Notes under the pieces: generated by a model | Databases searched by the model: none | What the model was told of the DNA's origin: nothing | Seen by the model: the letters and a program-made list of their open reading frames with translations, nothing else | Part shown: one piece after another, positions 25,769 through 34,582 of the stretch | Numbering within the stretch: the first letter of the stretch is position 1 | Layout: the number at the start of each line of letters is the position of its first letter | Assembly: GCA_002338715.1 (NCBI GenBank) | Contig: DDIR01000082.1 | Location: 1,207-50,270 of the forward strand | Origin: Phycisphaerales bacterium UBA1845 | Lineage (GTDB): Bacteria > Planctomycetota > Phycisphaerae > UBA1845 | Reading direction: 5' to 3' | Length of the DNA stretch: 49,064 nucleotides | Position numbers and translations under genes: made by a program

Positions 25769-25811
25769 AACCGCCATCCTTCCCTTACAACCACTTGCCA
25801 TTTGACGACAG

Positions 25812-25834
25812 CACTGCTCACAGGGCAGTGGCAC
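25812..25834 (+). repeat. Dispersed palindromic repeat, family B single copy
   Basis: CACTGCTCACAGGGCAGTGGCAC, a hairpin with CACTGC/GCAGTG arms. It is one half of the composite element found twice elsewhere (31401-31470 and 43676-43747). It lies between DUF1800 and DUF1501 in the putative operon. Confidence 0.8.
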
Positions 25835-25848
25835 AGTCTTTCGATTTC

Positions 25849-27483
25849 TTAGAATGCCTGGTACTCGGGCATCGCCAGAATCGCGTTGATCAATGTCAAT
25901 GTCCGAACCACGCCATCATTCGACTGAGCGTCGAAGCGCCGCTTGCCGTTGGCCAACAGTTGGCGCAGTTGCCGTCGCTGCAAATGGTCGACCTTCATGC
26001 CCAGCAATCGATCGACAAAATGATTAAGGACCTGATCCGCCGAACGCAACCCTTCCTTTCGAATGATTGCCATCGGGTTATATGGCGGCTGATTCTCCTG
26101 TTCGACCTGGATGCCGTGCGAATCAATGCCCAGATCGGCATCGAGCGAGCGTTCGACGTTGAATCGCTGAGCCACCATTCGCTGATGACGCATGGGCCCG
26201 CCCATCTCACCCATCATGCGGTTGGCTTGTTTTGTTCCGGTACCGGTCAGCAGCGCCGAGGCAAAGTTGTAGCGGGCGTAGATGGTCGCGGTCGTAATCC
26301 ACTTGCGATCGCCATCCCAGCCCTTGACGTTGGGCGGCTGAAACAGCTGCTGCCCCATCCCCTTCGTCGCCGCGACAAACGCGCTGAGGTCACTCGGTTC
26401 GATTTCAAGCGAGCGGATCGTCCCAACAACCAACTGCACGGGACTTTTGATCAGGCTGTGTCGCACATCGGGGGCGTAGAACGTCTGGCTCGAAAATAGG
26501 CGTCGCATCACTTCGCGCATGTCGTAACCGCTGCCGCGAATTTCCGTGGCGAGTGCGTCGATCATTTCCTGCGAAGGCTCGGGGGTCACAAAAAAGAGCA
26601 GCAACTTGCGGGCAAGGTGTTGTGCAGTGGCCGGTTGGCTGAGGATGATGTCGATCACATCTTCGCCGTCGAAGTTGCCGGTCTGCCCGAGAAACGTTTT
26701 CTCGCCGGTGTCATGCATGCGTCCGACGCTGGCGAATTCGCCGTTGCGGATGGTCCATCCGGTTAGGGCGCGGGCGGCTTCTTTGATATCCTTTTCGCCG
26801 TAATTGCCTTCACCCATCGTGAACAACTCCAGCAGTTCGCGGGCGTAGTTTTCGTTGGGGGCATCTTTGCGGTTGCTCTCGCTGTCGAGGTAGCGCAGCA
26901 TCGCGGGGTTCTGGCTGATCTTGATGAGCAAGTCGCGAAAATTGCCCAGCGCGTATTTTCGCAGGAGCATGTTCTGATCGAACATCATCTGCGAACTTCG
27001 GACTTCGCGAAAACCGGAGGTGAAGTACCCGTGCCAGAAAAGCGTCATCTTCTCTTCGAGCGGGCGCGGCGTCTCGATCATCCGGCGCATCCACCACGCC
27101 CGGAGGTCTTCCATCTGCAACCGGCTTAGTTGCCTCAGCTGCTGGTTCAATTCCTTGGCGGAATCGGGTTCGAGCGACTTGCGCTTCTTTTGGACAACGT
27201 TCGGCTCGGGCAAGTCGACCGGGTCGAAATCGGGATCGGTCTGCCGAATGGATTCATAATCGACGAGACTGGCCACGGCTTGCTCTAAGGTCATCGACGC
27301 GAGCTTCTGCACTTCGGCAGGCGTGCCTCCAAAACCTGCCCGTCGCAGCAGATGGGCAGCCGCCCCCGCATCCCACTCGGTGGCGGGCTTGAGTTCAGGC
27401 ATGGGCGCCGCCAGTGCAGCCGCAGCGAACAGACCAACGCAGAGTTGGATGCAAAACGAGTGAATGCAAAACGAATTCTTCAT
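25849..27483 (-). CDS. DUF1800 family protein
   Basis: A 544-residue exported protein. The N-terminal signal (FCIQLCVGLFAAAALA) is followed by the DUF1800 signature AAHLLRRAGFGGTPAEV. Further blocks are LFWHGYFTSGF and ENYARELLELFTMGEGNY with ALTGW, and a C-terminal PPNVKGWDG block that is conserved in the family. It is of full length for the family. DUF1800 and DUF1501 genes co-occur in planctomycetes and other phyla; function is unknown, and I infer the two proteins act together outside the cytoplasm. Confidence 0.92.
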   Translation of the reverse strand: MKNSFCIHSFCIQLCVGLFAAAALAAPMPELKPATEWDAGAAAHLLRRAGFGGTPAEVQKLASMTLEQAVASLVDYESIRQTDPDFDPVDLPEPNVVQKKRKSLEPDSAKELNQQLRQLSRLQMEDLRAWWMRRMIETPRPLEEKMTLFWHGYFTSGFREVRSSQMMFDQNMLLRKYALGNFRDLLIKISQNPAMLRYLDSESNRKDAPNENYARELLELFTMGEGNYGEKDIKEAARALTGWTIRNGEFASVGRMHDTGEKTFLGQTGNFDGEDVIDIILSQPATAQHLARKLLLFFVTPEPSQEMIDALATEIRGSGYDMREVMRRLFSSQTFYAPDVRHSLIKSPVQLVVGTIRSLEIEPSDLSAFVAATKGMGQQLFQPPNVKGWDGDRKWITTATIYARYNFASALLTGTGTKQANRMMGEMGGPMRHQRMVAQRFNVERSLDADLGIDSHGIQVEQENQPPYNPMAIIRKEGLRSADQVLNHFVDRLLGMKVDHLQRRQLRQLLANGKRRFDAQSNDGVVRTLTLINAILAMPEYQAF

Positions 27484-27588
27484 CGTCGACGCGATCCCTT
27501 CAAGACACCATGATCAACCATGTCGATATTGTTATTGTTCACAACGGTCATGGGGAATGACTATTGCAACCAGAGCCAAGAAACCCGT

Positions 27589-28716
27589 TTATCGCACCTG
27601 CCGTACCCGCAAATCCAGGATAAAATCAAGCCATTGTGCGATGAAATCATCGTCCACCGGACCGAACACTTCCTCGAATATCATCAGTTCCGTCGCGGGA
27701 GAATACTCCCGATCCACCGGGCGCCTGGCCAACACCGTCAGATAATCGCCAAACGCCTCCCGCTTGCGATGATGCAGAAAATGCACGAGCGACCAGGCCT
27801 CCGCATAGGCATTTTCGATGTTTGGCTGGTTGGTATCAAAAACGCGGCGGTCCCCGATCAGCCGCCGCAGCGGAATCAACCGCCCACTTCGAACGGCCTC
27901 TTTGTAACTCGTGGCAGTGACCCGCTTGGGTGACGGCTCATTGGCGAGGACTTCGCGCAGATTCAGCAGACGGTATTGATTGACCGTGGCGAAGCCGGCT
28001 CCGTTTCGATCCGGTGGTGTTTCGAACAAGCAAGCCAACCCCTCGATCAACCAGGTCGGCTGAACCCCGTTGCGCGGATGCAAGCCGGCGTTGTACAGGA
28101 CCTGATGGGCGACTTCGTGCTGCACGACCAACTGGTTGACCGACTCGATGGTTTGATCGCGCTGGTTGCGGAGAATTCGAAGCTGCTTGAGGACGTTCTT
28201 TCGATCGCGACCCGATCGTTTCCTTTCGTCCAAAGAACCCTCGATCGATGCGATTTGTTTGTTGACGCTTTCAAGCCGCTGCATATTCAGCGCGTGGTAG
28301 AACGCGGAACGATTCGTTTTCGGGCTGTAGAAACCAGCTGCCCCTGCGACATCGGAGCCAGTGCGTTTGGCGTAATCAACGAATGAATCGGGATGCTCAA
28401 AAAAGAGCATTTCCAGTTTCTGTTCCGATTCGGTCGAATCGAGGTCATGCAATTTGAGAAACCGATAGACCCCGCGATAGGTGGCTTCGACCCGGGCGAT
28501 GAATTCAGAAAGCGTTTCGGCATCGCTGTCGTATGCGATCAAGAAATGGGCGGTGGATTTGATGTTGAAACCGTCACCGGCTGCCTTCAAGAGGTCGACT
28601 TCTGACGCGGAGCGTGTTTCAGAATCGTCGGCTGCCCTGGCGATGGATAGCCCGCCCCACCGTGCGAGAATCGCAAGACAGACAAGCATGACTGCGAGAC
28701 ATGCGTTACCAGGCAT
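27589..28716 (-). CDS. DUF1570 family protein, HExxH metalloprotease-like
   Basis: A 375-residue exported protein. ATG 28716 is chosen because it starts the signal peptide (LAVMLVCLAILARW) and avoids overlap with nnrE, which ends at 28736; longer frames reach 28830. Residues 190-260 carry HEVAH at 200-204, the zinc-binding HExxH motif of gluzincin-type metalloproteases, followed downstream by WLIEGLACLFE, whose Glu would be the third ligand. A charged, coiled-coil-like segment precedes the motif (about 145-195). DUF1570 is known mainly from planctomycetes; no substrate is known. It follows nnrE on the same strand. Confidence 0.88.
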   Translation of the reverse strand: MPGNACLAVMLVCLAILARWGGLSIARAADDSETRSASEVDLLKAAGDGFNIKSTAHFLIAYDSDAETLSEFIARVEATYRGVYRFLKLHDLDSTESEQKLEMLFFEHPDSFVDYAKRTGSDVAGAAGFYSPKTNRSAFYHALNMQRLESVNKQIASIEGSLDERKRSGRDRKNVLKQLRILRNQRDQTIESVNQLVVQHEVAHQVLYNAGLHPRNGVQPTWLIEGLACLFETPPDRNGAGFATVNQYRLLNLREVLANEPSPKRVTATSYKEAVRSGRLIPLRRLIGDRRVFDTNQPNIENAYAEAWSLVHFLHHRKREAFGDYLTVLARRPVDREYSPATELMIFEEVFGPVDDDFIAQWLDFILDLRVRQVR

Positions 28717-28735
28717 ACCCTGTCGCGTGGCATTA

Positions 28736-29467
28736 CTACGCACCCAACTGCTCTCCTTGGGAATGATCGGCAACGACATCCTGAACCAGCGAAGGGGGAA
28801 TACCGATGCCCTTGACCACGACCTTTCCAAGATACTCGCGGGCGGGCGGAATCTTAAATCCGACTTTGGGGGCGACGAACGTCATGGTGGCGCTCGCTCG
28901 AATCCCCACATTCCCGATTGTTCCCGAGTCGCAATCGAGCCCGGAAGGCACGTCAATGGCGACGACCCGGTCGCAATGGCATTCGTTGATCCGCCTGATG
29001 ATGGTGGCCATCGGTTCGCGAACATCACCGGAGAATCCGGTTCCCAACATCGCATCCACGATAACGTCGCGCTTGCCAAAAGTCTGGCAGGCGCGGTCGA
29101 CGCCTTCCGCATCGACGATGTCGATGATGTTCAGCCCCATCGCGAGGATGATGCTGAGGTTGACGCTGGCATCGTGGGTCAATCTCGTTCGATCGCCAAC
29201 GATCCAAACGCTGACGGCGCATCCACAGTTGTGCAGATGACGGGCAATCACCAGACCGTCGCCGCCGTTGTTGCCCGTGCCACAAACGACCTGAACCCTG
29301 GCGGAATCTTCCGTCAACACTTCCTTATACGTCTCACAGATCCACTCGGCTGCACCGCGTCCGGCGTTTTCCATCAGGATCAGCGAGGGAATTTTGAGCG
29401 TGACGGAAGCGACTTCGTCGATATGGCGCGACTGGCTTCGCGTCAATTCGATATTGCCAAGGGTCAT
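28736..29467 (-). CDS. nnrE: NAD(P)H-hydrate epimerase
   Basis: A 243-residue YjeF-N domain protein that epimerises the damaged R-form of hydrated NAD(P)H to the S-form, which a dehydratase then repairs. ATG 29467 follows GAGAGG about 9 bases upstream. Conserved blocks are LMENAGRGAAEWI, CGTGNNGGDGLVIARHL (nucleotide-binding) and AIDVPSGLDCDSG. The C-terminal dehydratase domain of bifunctional Nnr proteins is absent, so that enzyme must be encoded elsewhere. It is divergent from surE across 68 bases. Confidence 0.93.
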   Translation of the reverse strand: MTLGNIELTRSQSRHIDEVASVTLKIPSLILMENAGRGAAEWICETYKEVLTEDSARVQVVCGTGNNGGDGLVIARHLHNCGCAVSVWIVGDRTRLTHDASVNLSIILAMGLNIIDIVDAEGVDRACQTFGKRDVIVDAMLGTGFSGDVREPMATIIRRINECHCDRVVAIDVPSGLDCDSGTIGNVGIRASATMTFVAPKVGFKIPPAREYLGKVVVKGIGIPPSLVQDVVADHSQGEQLGA

Positions 29468-29535
29468 GGTGATTCGCCTCTCGTGAAGGTTTTGCCTGCG
29501 TTGACACCCCAAGGGCGACTTCTACAATCGCGGTC

Positions 29536-30315
29536 ATGCGAATTCTGCTGACCAATGACGACGGCATCACCGCACCCGGGATTGTCGCCCTCTACAAAGA
29601 GCTCTCCAAAATCGCCGAAGTCTCCGTCGTCGCGCCCGATACGGTTCAATCCGCCTGTGGTCATGGTATCACCATTCGTGAACCATTGACCATTAAAAAG
29701 ACCGATGTAAACGGCGTTTTTGAAGGGTGGGCGGTGCGAGGCAAGCCGGCAGACTGCGTCAAACTCGCGTTGGGAAAGCTGCTGGAGGATCGCCCCGACA
29801 TTGTGGTTTCCGGAATCAACGACGGCGCCAACGTCGGAATCAACGTTCTCTATTCCGGTACGGTCGCTGCCGCTTGTGAGGGTGCGATCCAGGGTGTCCC
29901 GTCCATGGCCATCTCGCAGTTGTGGGCTGACGACGGTGAAACCATCTTCACCGAATCCGCGCGGTTGTCGCGATTCATTGTCGAGAGTTTTGGTCAAAGC
30001 GTGATGAAAGGCAATCACCCTTGCCAATTGCTAAACGTTAATTTTCCAAACGTCACCGACGAACGCCCCATGGGTTTGCGCGTCGCATCGCAGGCCACCC
30101 ATCGCACCGACGATGAATACAAACGCGTCTCCGGTGAGAACGGTCAGCCGGAGTTTCATCTGCAAGGTTGGTTCAAGGATCACGGACCGCCCGAACATGA
30201 TCTGCGTGCGCTGATCGATGGTTACGTCGTGCTCACACCGCTGCATGTGGACATGACCGACCATGCCCGACTTAAAGCAATCGCCGAATGGGATTGGCCA
30301 GACGTGACGCGCTAA
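29536..30315 (+). CDS. surE: 5'/3'-nucleotidase SurE
   Basis: A 259-residue metal-dependent phosphatase that removes phosphate from nucleoside monophosphates. The N-terminus MRILLTNDDG holds the metal-binding Asp8 and Asp9; PDTVQSACGHGIT, DIVVSGINDGANVG and SGTVAAACEG are the family active-site blocks. The length is normal. It divergently faces nnrE; the downstream plsC gene starts 51 bases after. Confidence 0.95.
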   Translation: MRILLTNDDGITAPGIVALYKELSKIAEVSVVAPDTVQSACGHGITIREPLTIKKTDVNGVFEGWAVRGKPADCVKLALGKLLEDRPDIVVSGINDGANVGINVLYSGTVAAACEGAIQGVPSMAISQLWADDGETIFTESARLSRFIVESFGQSVMKGNHPCQLLNVNFPNVTDERPMGLRVASQATHRTDDEYKRVSGENGQPEFHLQGWFKDHGPPEHDLRALIDGYVVLTPLHVDMTDHARLKAIAEWDWPDVTR

Positions 30316-30365
30316 CGGCCAATCAACTTGCCACCATTTCAACCCAAGCGCTTTCCGAAGTTGCG

Positions 30366-31076
30366 ATGATCGACACTCCCAAGAAACTCATCTACCGCGC
30401 CAGCACGATCGCGCTCGGGGGACTCTTCAGCCTGACGTGTCGCGCTCGACTGTTTGGACGCGAACACCTTCCGCCCGGCGGACCGCTGCTTCTGGCGTGC
30501 AACCATCAGAGCTTTCTCGATCCGCCGCTGGTGGGTTCGATGGCCGGACGGCCGCTGCACTACATGGCCCGCGATTCGCTCTTTCGCGTACCTGGGCTGA
30601 GCGCGTTGATTCGCCTGCACAATGCGTTTCCGGTCAAGACCGATACGACTGACCTGGCATCGTTCAAGACTTCGCTGCGAATTCTGAAAGCTGGCGGAGC
30701 GCTGCTCGTGTTTCCAGAAGGCACGCGATCGCACGACGGCGCCATCACCCAATGCCAACCGGGAATCATCCATCTGATGCGACGCGCCAACGTCCCGATC
30801 CTCCCCGTCGCCGTCGAAGGCGTCTTCGATGCATGGCCCAGATCGGCGATTCTGCCCAGACCCGCACCATTGTGGATTCAGTTTGGCCGACTCATCGGTC
30901 CGCATGTGTTTGAAGGACAAGATCCCTCGCAGGCGGCATCGCAATTGACCCAACATCTCCGCCAATTGCACAACCAACTGCGAATGCGTGCGGGACGCCC
31001 CCCGATCGGGTATGATGGTGACCAGAATACGGCGAGGATAAGCTGGCGTCCGGACAATGGCGAAACGGTCATTTGA
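30366..31076 (+). CDS. plsC: 1-acyl-sn-glycerol-3-phosphate acyltransferase family
   Basis: A 237-residue PlsC-type acyltransferase that makes phosphatidic acid from lysophosphatidic acid. The catalytic motif is NHQSFLD, with His47 and Asp52 (HX4D). FPEGTRS is the second substrate-binding motif. A hydrophobic segment near residues 12-25 could anchor it to the membrane. ATG 30366 is chosen because it gives the normal N-terminus; an upstream frame at 30288 overlaps surE. It is probably co-transcribed with surE. Confidence 0.9.
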   Translation: MIDTPKKLIYRASTIALGGLFSLTCRARLFGREHLPPGGPLLLACNHQSFLDPPLVGSMAGRPLHYMARDSLFRVPGLSALIRLHNAFPVKTDTTDLASFKTSLRILKAGGALLVFPEGTRSHDGAITQCQPGIIHLMRRANVPILPVAVEGVFDAWPRSAILPRPAPLWIQFGRLIGPHVFEGQDPSQAASQLTQHLRQLHNQLRMRAGRPPIGYDGDQNTARISWRPDNGETVI

Positions 31077-31128
31077 ATCTGCGGCCAGGCTGCTTCGCGA
31101 CGAGTGACTTGGTTGCAAGGAAAAATCG

Positions 31129-31368
31129 ATGACCGATCAGATTCATGACACCCGACCAATCGTTGTTGCAGAGACTCCCGGCACAAAGGCGTACTGCATG
31201 TGCGGGCACTCGGGCAACCTGCCTTACTGCGATGGCGCCCATTCGCGAAAGAAAGTCGGCGTCGGCCCCATGATCCGCGAAGTCACCGAAAATGGCACCG
31301 TCGCCATCTGCCAGTGCCACCAAAGCTGCAACCTGCCATTTTGCGACGGAACGCATAACAAGCTGTAA
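31129..31368 (+). CDS. Double CDGSH iron-sulfur domain protein
   Basis: A 79-residue protein with two CDGSH-type motifs. The first has Cys23, Cys25, Cys34 and His38 (CDGAH) and the second Cys61, Cys63, Cys72 and His76 (CDGTH). In this family each motif binds a 2Fe-2S cluster with three Cys and one His. AAGGAA precedes the start. No signal peptide is visible. It is a small cytoplasmic redox or cluster-carrier protein of unknown partner. It is followed by a palindromic repeat element. Confidence 0.95.
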   Translation: MTDQIHDTRPIVVAETPGTKAYCMCGHSGNLPYCDGAHSRKKVGVGPMIREVTENGTVAICQCHQSCNLPFCDGTHNKL

Positions 31369-31400
31369 GACTCCGCATCGCATTGGAAAAAGTTAGATCG

Positions 31401-31470
31401 TGCCACTGCTCTGTGAGCAGTGAGGCGTTCCAAGCGACGCCTTGATAAACACTGCTCAGAAAGCAGTGGC
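31401..31470. repeat. Composite palindromic repeat, family B copy 1
   Basis: TGCCACTGCTCTGTGAGCAG at 31401-31420 and CACTGCTCAGAAAGCAGTGG at 31450-31469 are each hairpins and together form a larger inverted repeat of 70 bases. A small AGGCGT/ACGCCT hairpin sits between. A nearly identical layout occurs at 43676-43747. Confidence 0.85.
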
Positions 31471-31525
31471 GCGTGTCACGGATGACATTCATCACGCAAT
31501 CAAACCAAGCCCGCGGTAACGATAC

Positions 31526-33088
31526 ATGATCCTGGCGTCAAATGGTGTTGGCTTCACCCTCGAGGTGATCTGGTGGCTGGCTTTCCTGTGTACGTTCGGC
31601 TTGTGCCTTGGCAGTTTCCTGAACGTCATCATCTACCGCCTGCCGCGAAACATGTCGCTCGGTGATCCGAAGTGGTCGTTTTGTCCGGGCTGCCATTCCC
31701 GCATCAACTGGTACGACAACCTGCCGGTGATCAGCTACCTTCGATTGCGCGGACGCTGTCGCAACTGCAAAGGGAGTATATCCGTCCGTTATCCGCTGTT
31801 GGAGATGACGGCTGGCTTGGTCGTGCTGTTTCTCCTGGATGCGTTCCTGATCGCCCACACGCACACCGGCGCGATCGTCGATTATCCGGGAATGACGTGG
31901 CAACTCGGCGAAGATTGGCCCATCCTGCTCGCCCATATCATTTTGATGATGGCGTTGCTGGCGATGTCGGCGATCGATCTGGAACACTACTGGGTCGACA
32001 TCCGATTCACCACGCTGGCGACCGTCGCCGGTTTCTGCCTTCACGCAATTTGGACCCCGAACCGCAGTTCGCAATGGCCCAGGCCTTCCATCAGCTTGGC
32101 GGCTGGCAGCATTGTTGCGGTCGTCACGCTCATGTTGACGTTCCTGATCGTTCGCCTGTTTCTAAAACCGGCAGCATGGGTGCCCACTGCGGAACCGGAA
32201 GCAGACGCCCCCCCATCCCCTGCCGCCCCCGAAGGTGAATTTTCCGGCTCCGAGTTGCCTTCTGATCCAGAATTCACAGAGTCGGACGGGTCGGAGTCTG
32301 CAAGCGAATCTCCCAAGCCAGCCGGAATTCGGCACACGCTCGGCATTTTGGGCCTGATCGCCGTGGCGTCGAGCATTTTGATATTGGCCACCGGGGCGCT
32401 TTTCGAAGGCGCGGGACTGAGCAAGTCTTTGTCCTATACCGCCCGCTGGCTTCCGGGACTGATCTTCCTGTTTTTCCTGATCCTGATGGGTGGCAGCGAA
32501 CCGCGCGATGCCGACGAGGAGATCATCCATTCGATCGAATCCGAGAGATCGACAGCCCGCCGGACCGTTCTGCTCGAGCTATTCGTGATCCTGCCGGCTC
32601 TCGCCCTTGGTGGCGTAACCTGGTACTACGGCGAGTCTTGCACGCAAACGAGGATGATGTTTGAAGACATCCTTCAATGGGCGCCCACAACCGACTGGAC
32701 GCCGCTTCGTGGCATTGCGACAGCTGCTGCGGGTTTCCTGTTGGGTGGCGCGGTCGGCTGGTTCGTGCGCATCGTCGCGACACTGATCCTCGGTCGCGAA
32801 GCATTCGGAAGCGGTGACATTCACATGATGGCGGCGGCTGGCTGCGTCTGTGGATGGCAAACCGTGCTGGTCGGATTCATCCTGTGCTCGATCCTCGCGG
32901 TGATCGGTTGGTTGCTGATGCTTCCGATCAAACGCACACGAGCGATTCCGTTGGGACCGTGGTTGTCGATCGCTTTCCTAATCGTCGTTTTGTTCTACGA
33001 TCCAATCATGGCGTCGAAACCGATTCGCAACATGGCGTACCTGTTCAATTCGATGCCTGTGCTATTTGAAAAAGTCACAACCCCGTAG
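31526..33088 (+). CDS. Prepilin peptidase (A24) family protein with large insert
   Basis: A 520-residue membrane protein. The N-terminus has the PilD-type block GSFLNVIIYRLPR, and then two zinc-binding pairs, Cys53/Cys56 and Cys78/Cys81. The two catalytic Asp motifs of this aspartic peptidase are seen: SAIDLEHYWVD with Asp151 and GSGDIHM with Asp431. Normally they are about 60 residues apart; here about 180 residues intervene, including a cytoplasmic-looking Pro/Ser/Glu-rich stretch at 220-265 and extra membrane segments around 275-320. It would cleave and methylate type IV pilin-like leaders. The gene overlaps the next by one base, so the two are likely translationally coupled. Confidence 0.88.
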   Translation: MILASNGVGFTLEVIWWLAFLCTFGLCLGSFLNVIIYRLPRNMSLGDPKWSFCPGCHSRINWYDNLPVISYLRLRGRCRNCKGSISVRYPLLEMTAGLVVLFLLDAFLIAHTHTGAIVDYPGMTWQLGEDWPILLAHIILMMALLAMSAIDLEHYWVDIRFTTLATVAGFCLHAIWTPNRSSQWPRPSISLAAGSIVAVVTLMLTFLIVRLFLKPAAWVPTAEPEADAPPSPAAPEGEFSGSELPSDPEFTESDGSESASESPKPAGIRHTLGILGLIAVASSILILATGALFEGAGLSKSLSYTARWLPGLIFLFFLILMGGSEPRDADEEIIHSIESERSTARRTVLLELFVILPALALGGVTWYYGESCTQTRMMFEDILQWAPTTDWTPLRGIATAAAGFLLGGAVGWFVRIVATLILGREAFGSGDIHMMAAAGCVCGWQTVLVGFILCSILAVIGWLLMLPIKRTRAIPLGPWLSIAFLIVVLFYDPIMASKPIRNMAYLFNSMPVLFEKVTTP

Positions 33089-33501
33089 TGAGCGACGATC
33101 AAATGAACCTTGCTATTCAACGTTTCAAGGTCTATTCTAAGCTCATCCTGATTATCCTGTTTGCCCTGTTCATCATTTTGATGATGTGGATGAATCGGAA
33201 AAATCAGGTGACCGTTTGGTTCCTCACGACGTTTGAGGAGATCAACGTTCTGTGGTTGATGTTCGTTACGGCGCTGTTCGCCGTCCTCGCCTGGATCACG
33301 CTCCGCTTCGCATTCGGGGTGGTCACGGATCTCAAAGCGCTCAAAAGGCACGAGGACGATTTGGAAAACAAAAAGCGCCAGGACGAACTGATGAAACGCC
33401 TGGACCGTGAAGAACCCAAGCGGCAAGGCGGGCTAACGGGCAGCAGCAACACGCCCGAGAGTAAGCCGGCTGGCGATGATAACGCTGGATCGTCGCAATA
33501 G
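33088..33501 (+). CDS. Small membrane protein, LapA-like
   Basis: A 137-residue protein starting GTG at 33088, overlapping the stop of the peptidase gene by one base; ATG 33103 is an alternative. Two hydrophobic segments (about 18-36 and 50-75) are followed by a charged helix of the coiled-coil type (HEDDLENKKRQDELMKRLDREEP) and a disordered tail. This topology is like LapA/YciS proteins, but the family is not certain. Its coupling to the prepilin peptidase suggests a shared job in the envelope. Confidence 0.6.
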   Translation: MSDDQMNLAIQRFKVYSKLILIILFALFIILMMWMNRKNQVTVWFLTTFEEINVLWLMFVTALFAVLAWITLRFAFGVVTDLKALKRHEDDLENKKRQDELMKRLDREEPKRQGGLTGSSNTPESKPAGDDNAGSSQ

Positions 33502-33624
33502 GTTTGCCGCAACGCAGTGAACACAGACAGCAGCGAAAACAAACAATCGAATATTGAATCTGGGAATGGAATCCCTCACGGGATCGAACGAAATACTCGT
33601 GTTTACATTGGAGGTATGAAGAAA

Positions 33625-34338
33625 ATGTTCCGCGCCAAATCCGCACTTTTGACCCTTGCCCTCGCCGGCGTGCTGACGCTGTCCACCGGTTGCGAAGACA
33701 AGAAAAACCGCATCGTCATGCTCGAGGAAAGCAACCAGCAGCTCCTCGAAGATCTCAATGCCGCACAAGACGAACTCGCTGCGATGCGCAGTGCAAACGA
33801 TCAGTGCCAAAGCAATCTGTCTGCCGCGCACAATCAGAATTCAAACCTGACTCGTCAACTTGCAGACGCCCGCAATCAACCGCGTCCGCAGCCGATCATT
33901 CAGCAGGCGCCCCAGCCGCAGGTTCCCAGTGGTTGGACGGCTGTCCCCGGCGGCGCGATGATCGCCGTCGAAGGTTCAGTGCTTTTCGATCCGGGCAAAG
34001 CCAAGCTTCGTGGCGGCGCTACCGGCGACCTCTCGCGTATCGCGGAAGTCATTCGACGTGAGTATCCGTCCAAAGACATTCTGGTCTACGGACATACCGA
34101 CAACACGCCGATCAAGAAGAGCGGCTGGAAAGACAATCTCGAACTCTCCACCGAGCGCGCTTCATCGGTCGTTCGCTGGCTCAGCAAAGAAGGCATCAGC
34201 AGTGATCGCCTCGTCGCATGTGGTTGCGGCGACAGTCGCCCACGTGTTCCAAACTCCAACGAAGCCAATCGCAAGCAGAATCGTCGCGTCGAAATCTTCG
34301 CACTCGATGCCGACATTCAAACGGCAAGCCGCCGCTAG
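33625..34338 (+). CDS. OmpA-family peptidoglycan-associated lipoprotein
   Basis: A 237-residue lipoprotein. I chose ATG 33625 because GGAGGT lies 10 bases upstream; ATG 33616 sits right after that site. The lipobox ends STGC, so the protein should be lipid-anchored. A coiled-coil-like helix follows (about 25-75) and a Pro/Gln-rich linker. The C-terminal OmpA/MotB domain has the peptidoglycan-binding blocks YGHTDNTPIKK, LSTERASSVVRWL and RKQNRRVEI. It tethers the outer membrane or a machine to the wall. A strong terminator follows. It is downstream of the prepilin peptidase genes. Confidence 0.92.
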   Translation: MFRAKSALLTLALAGVLTLSTGCEDKKNRIVMLEESNQQLLEDLNAAQDELAAMRSANDQCQSNLSAAHNQNSNLTRQLADARNQPRPQPIIQQAPQPQVPSGWTAVPGGAMIAVEGSVLFDPGKAKLRGGATGDLSRIAEVIRREYPSKDILVYGHTDNTPIKKSGWKDNLELSTERASSVVRWLSKEGISSDRLVACGCGDSRPRVPNSNEANRKQNRRVEIFALDADIQTASRR

Positions 34339-34398
34339 CTGATTTGCAAACGTAAGCGGCCGCCAGCCGGCACTTGCCGGTTGCGACACCCATACAGG

Positions 34399-34437
34399 AA
34401 CCTGCCTTCGACCAATGATCGAAGGCAGGTTTTTTTG
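34399..34437 (+). terminator. Rho-independent terminator after OmpA-like gene
   Basis: A perfect 13-base-pair stem AACCTGCCTTCGA/TCGAAGGCAGGTT (34399-34411 with 34419-34431), then a T run to 34436. Confidence 0.95.
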
Positions 34438-34582
34438 TTGCCCCCGACCGGAAACGCTTTGATTTCAGCATTTCCACCCCCTTGGCCCGCCCCAATAAAG
34501 TACGCCCATCGTTCGTCCGATAAACCGTTGAGCGCTTAATTCGGCGCGGAAACTGTGCGCACTTGTTGGGGGATCGCCTCGC

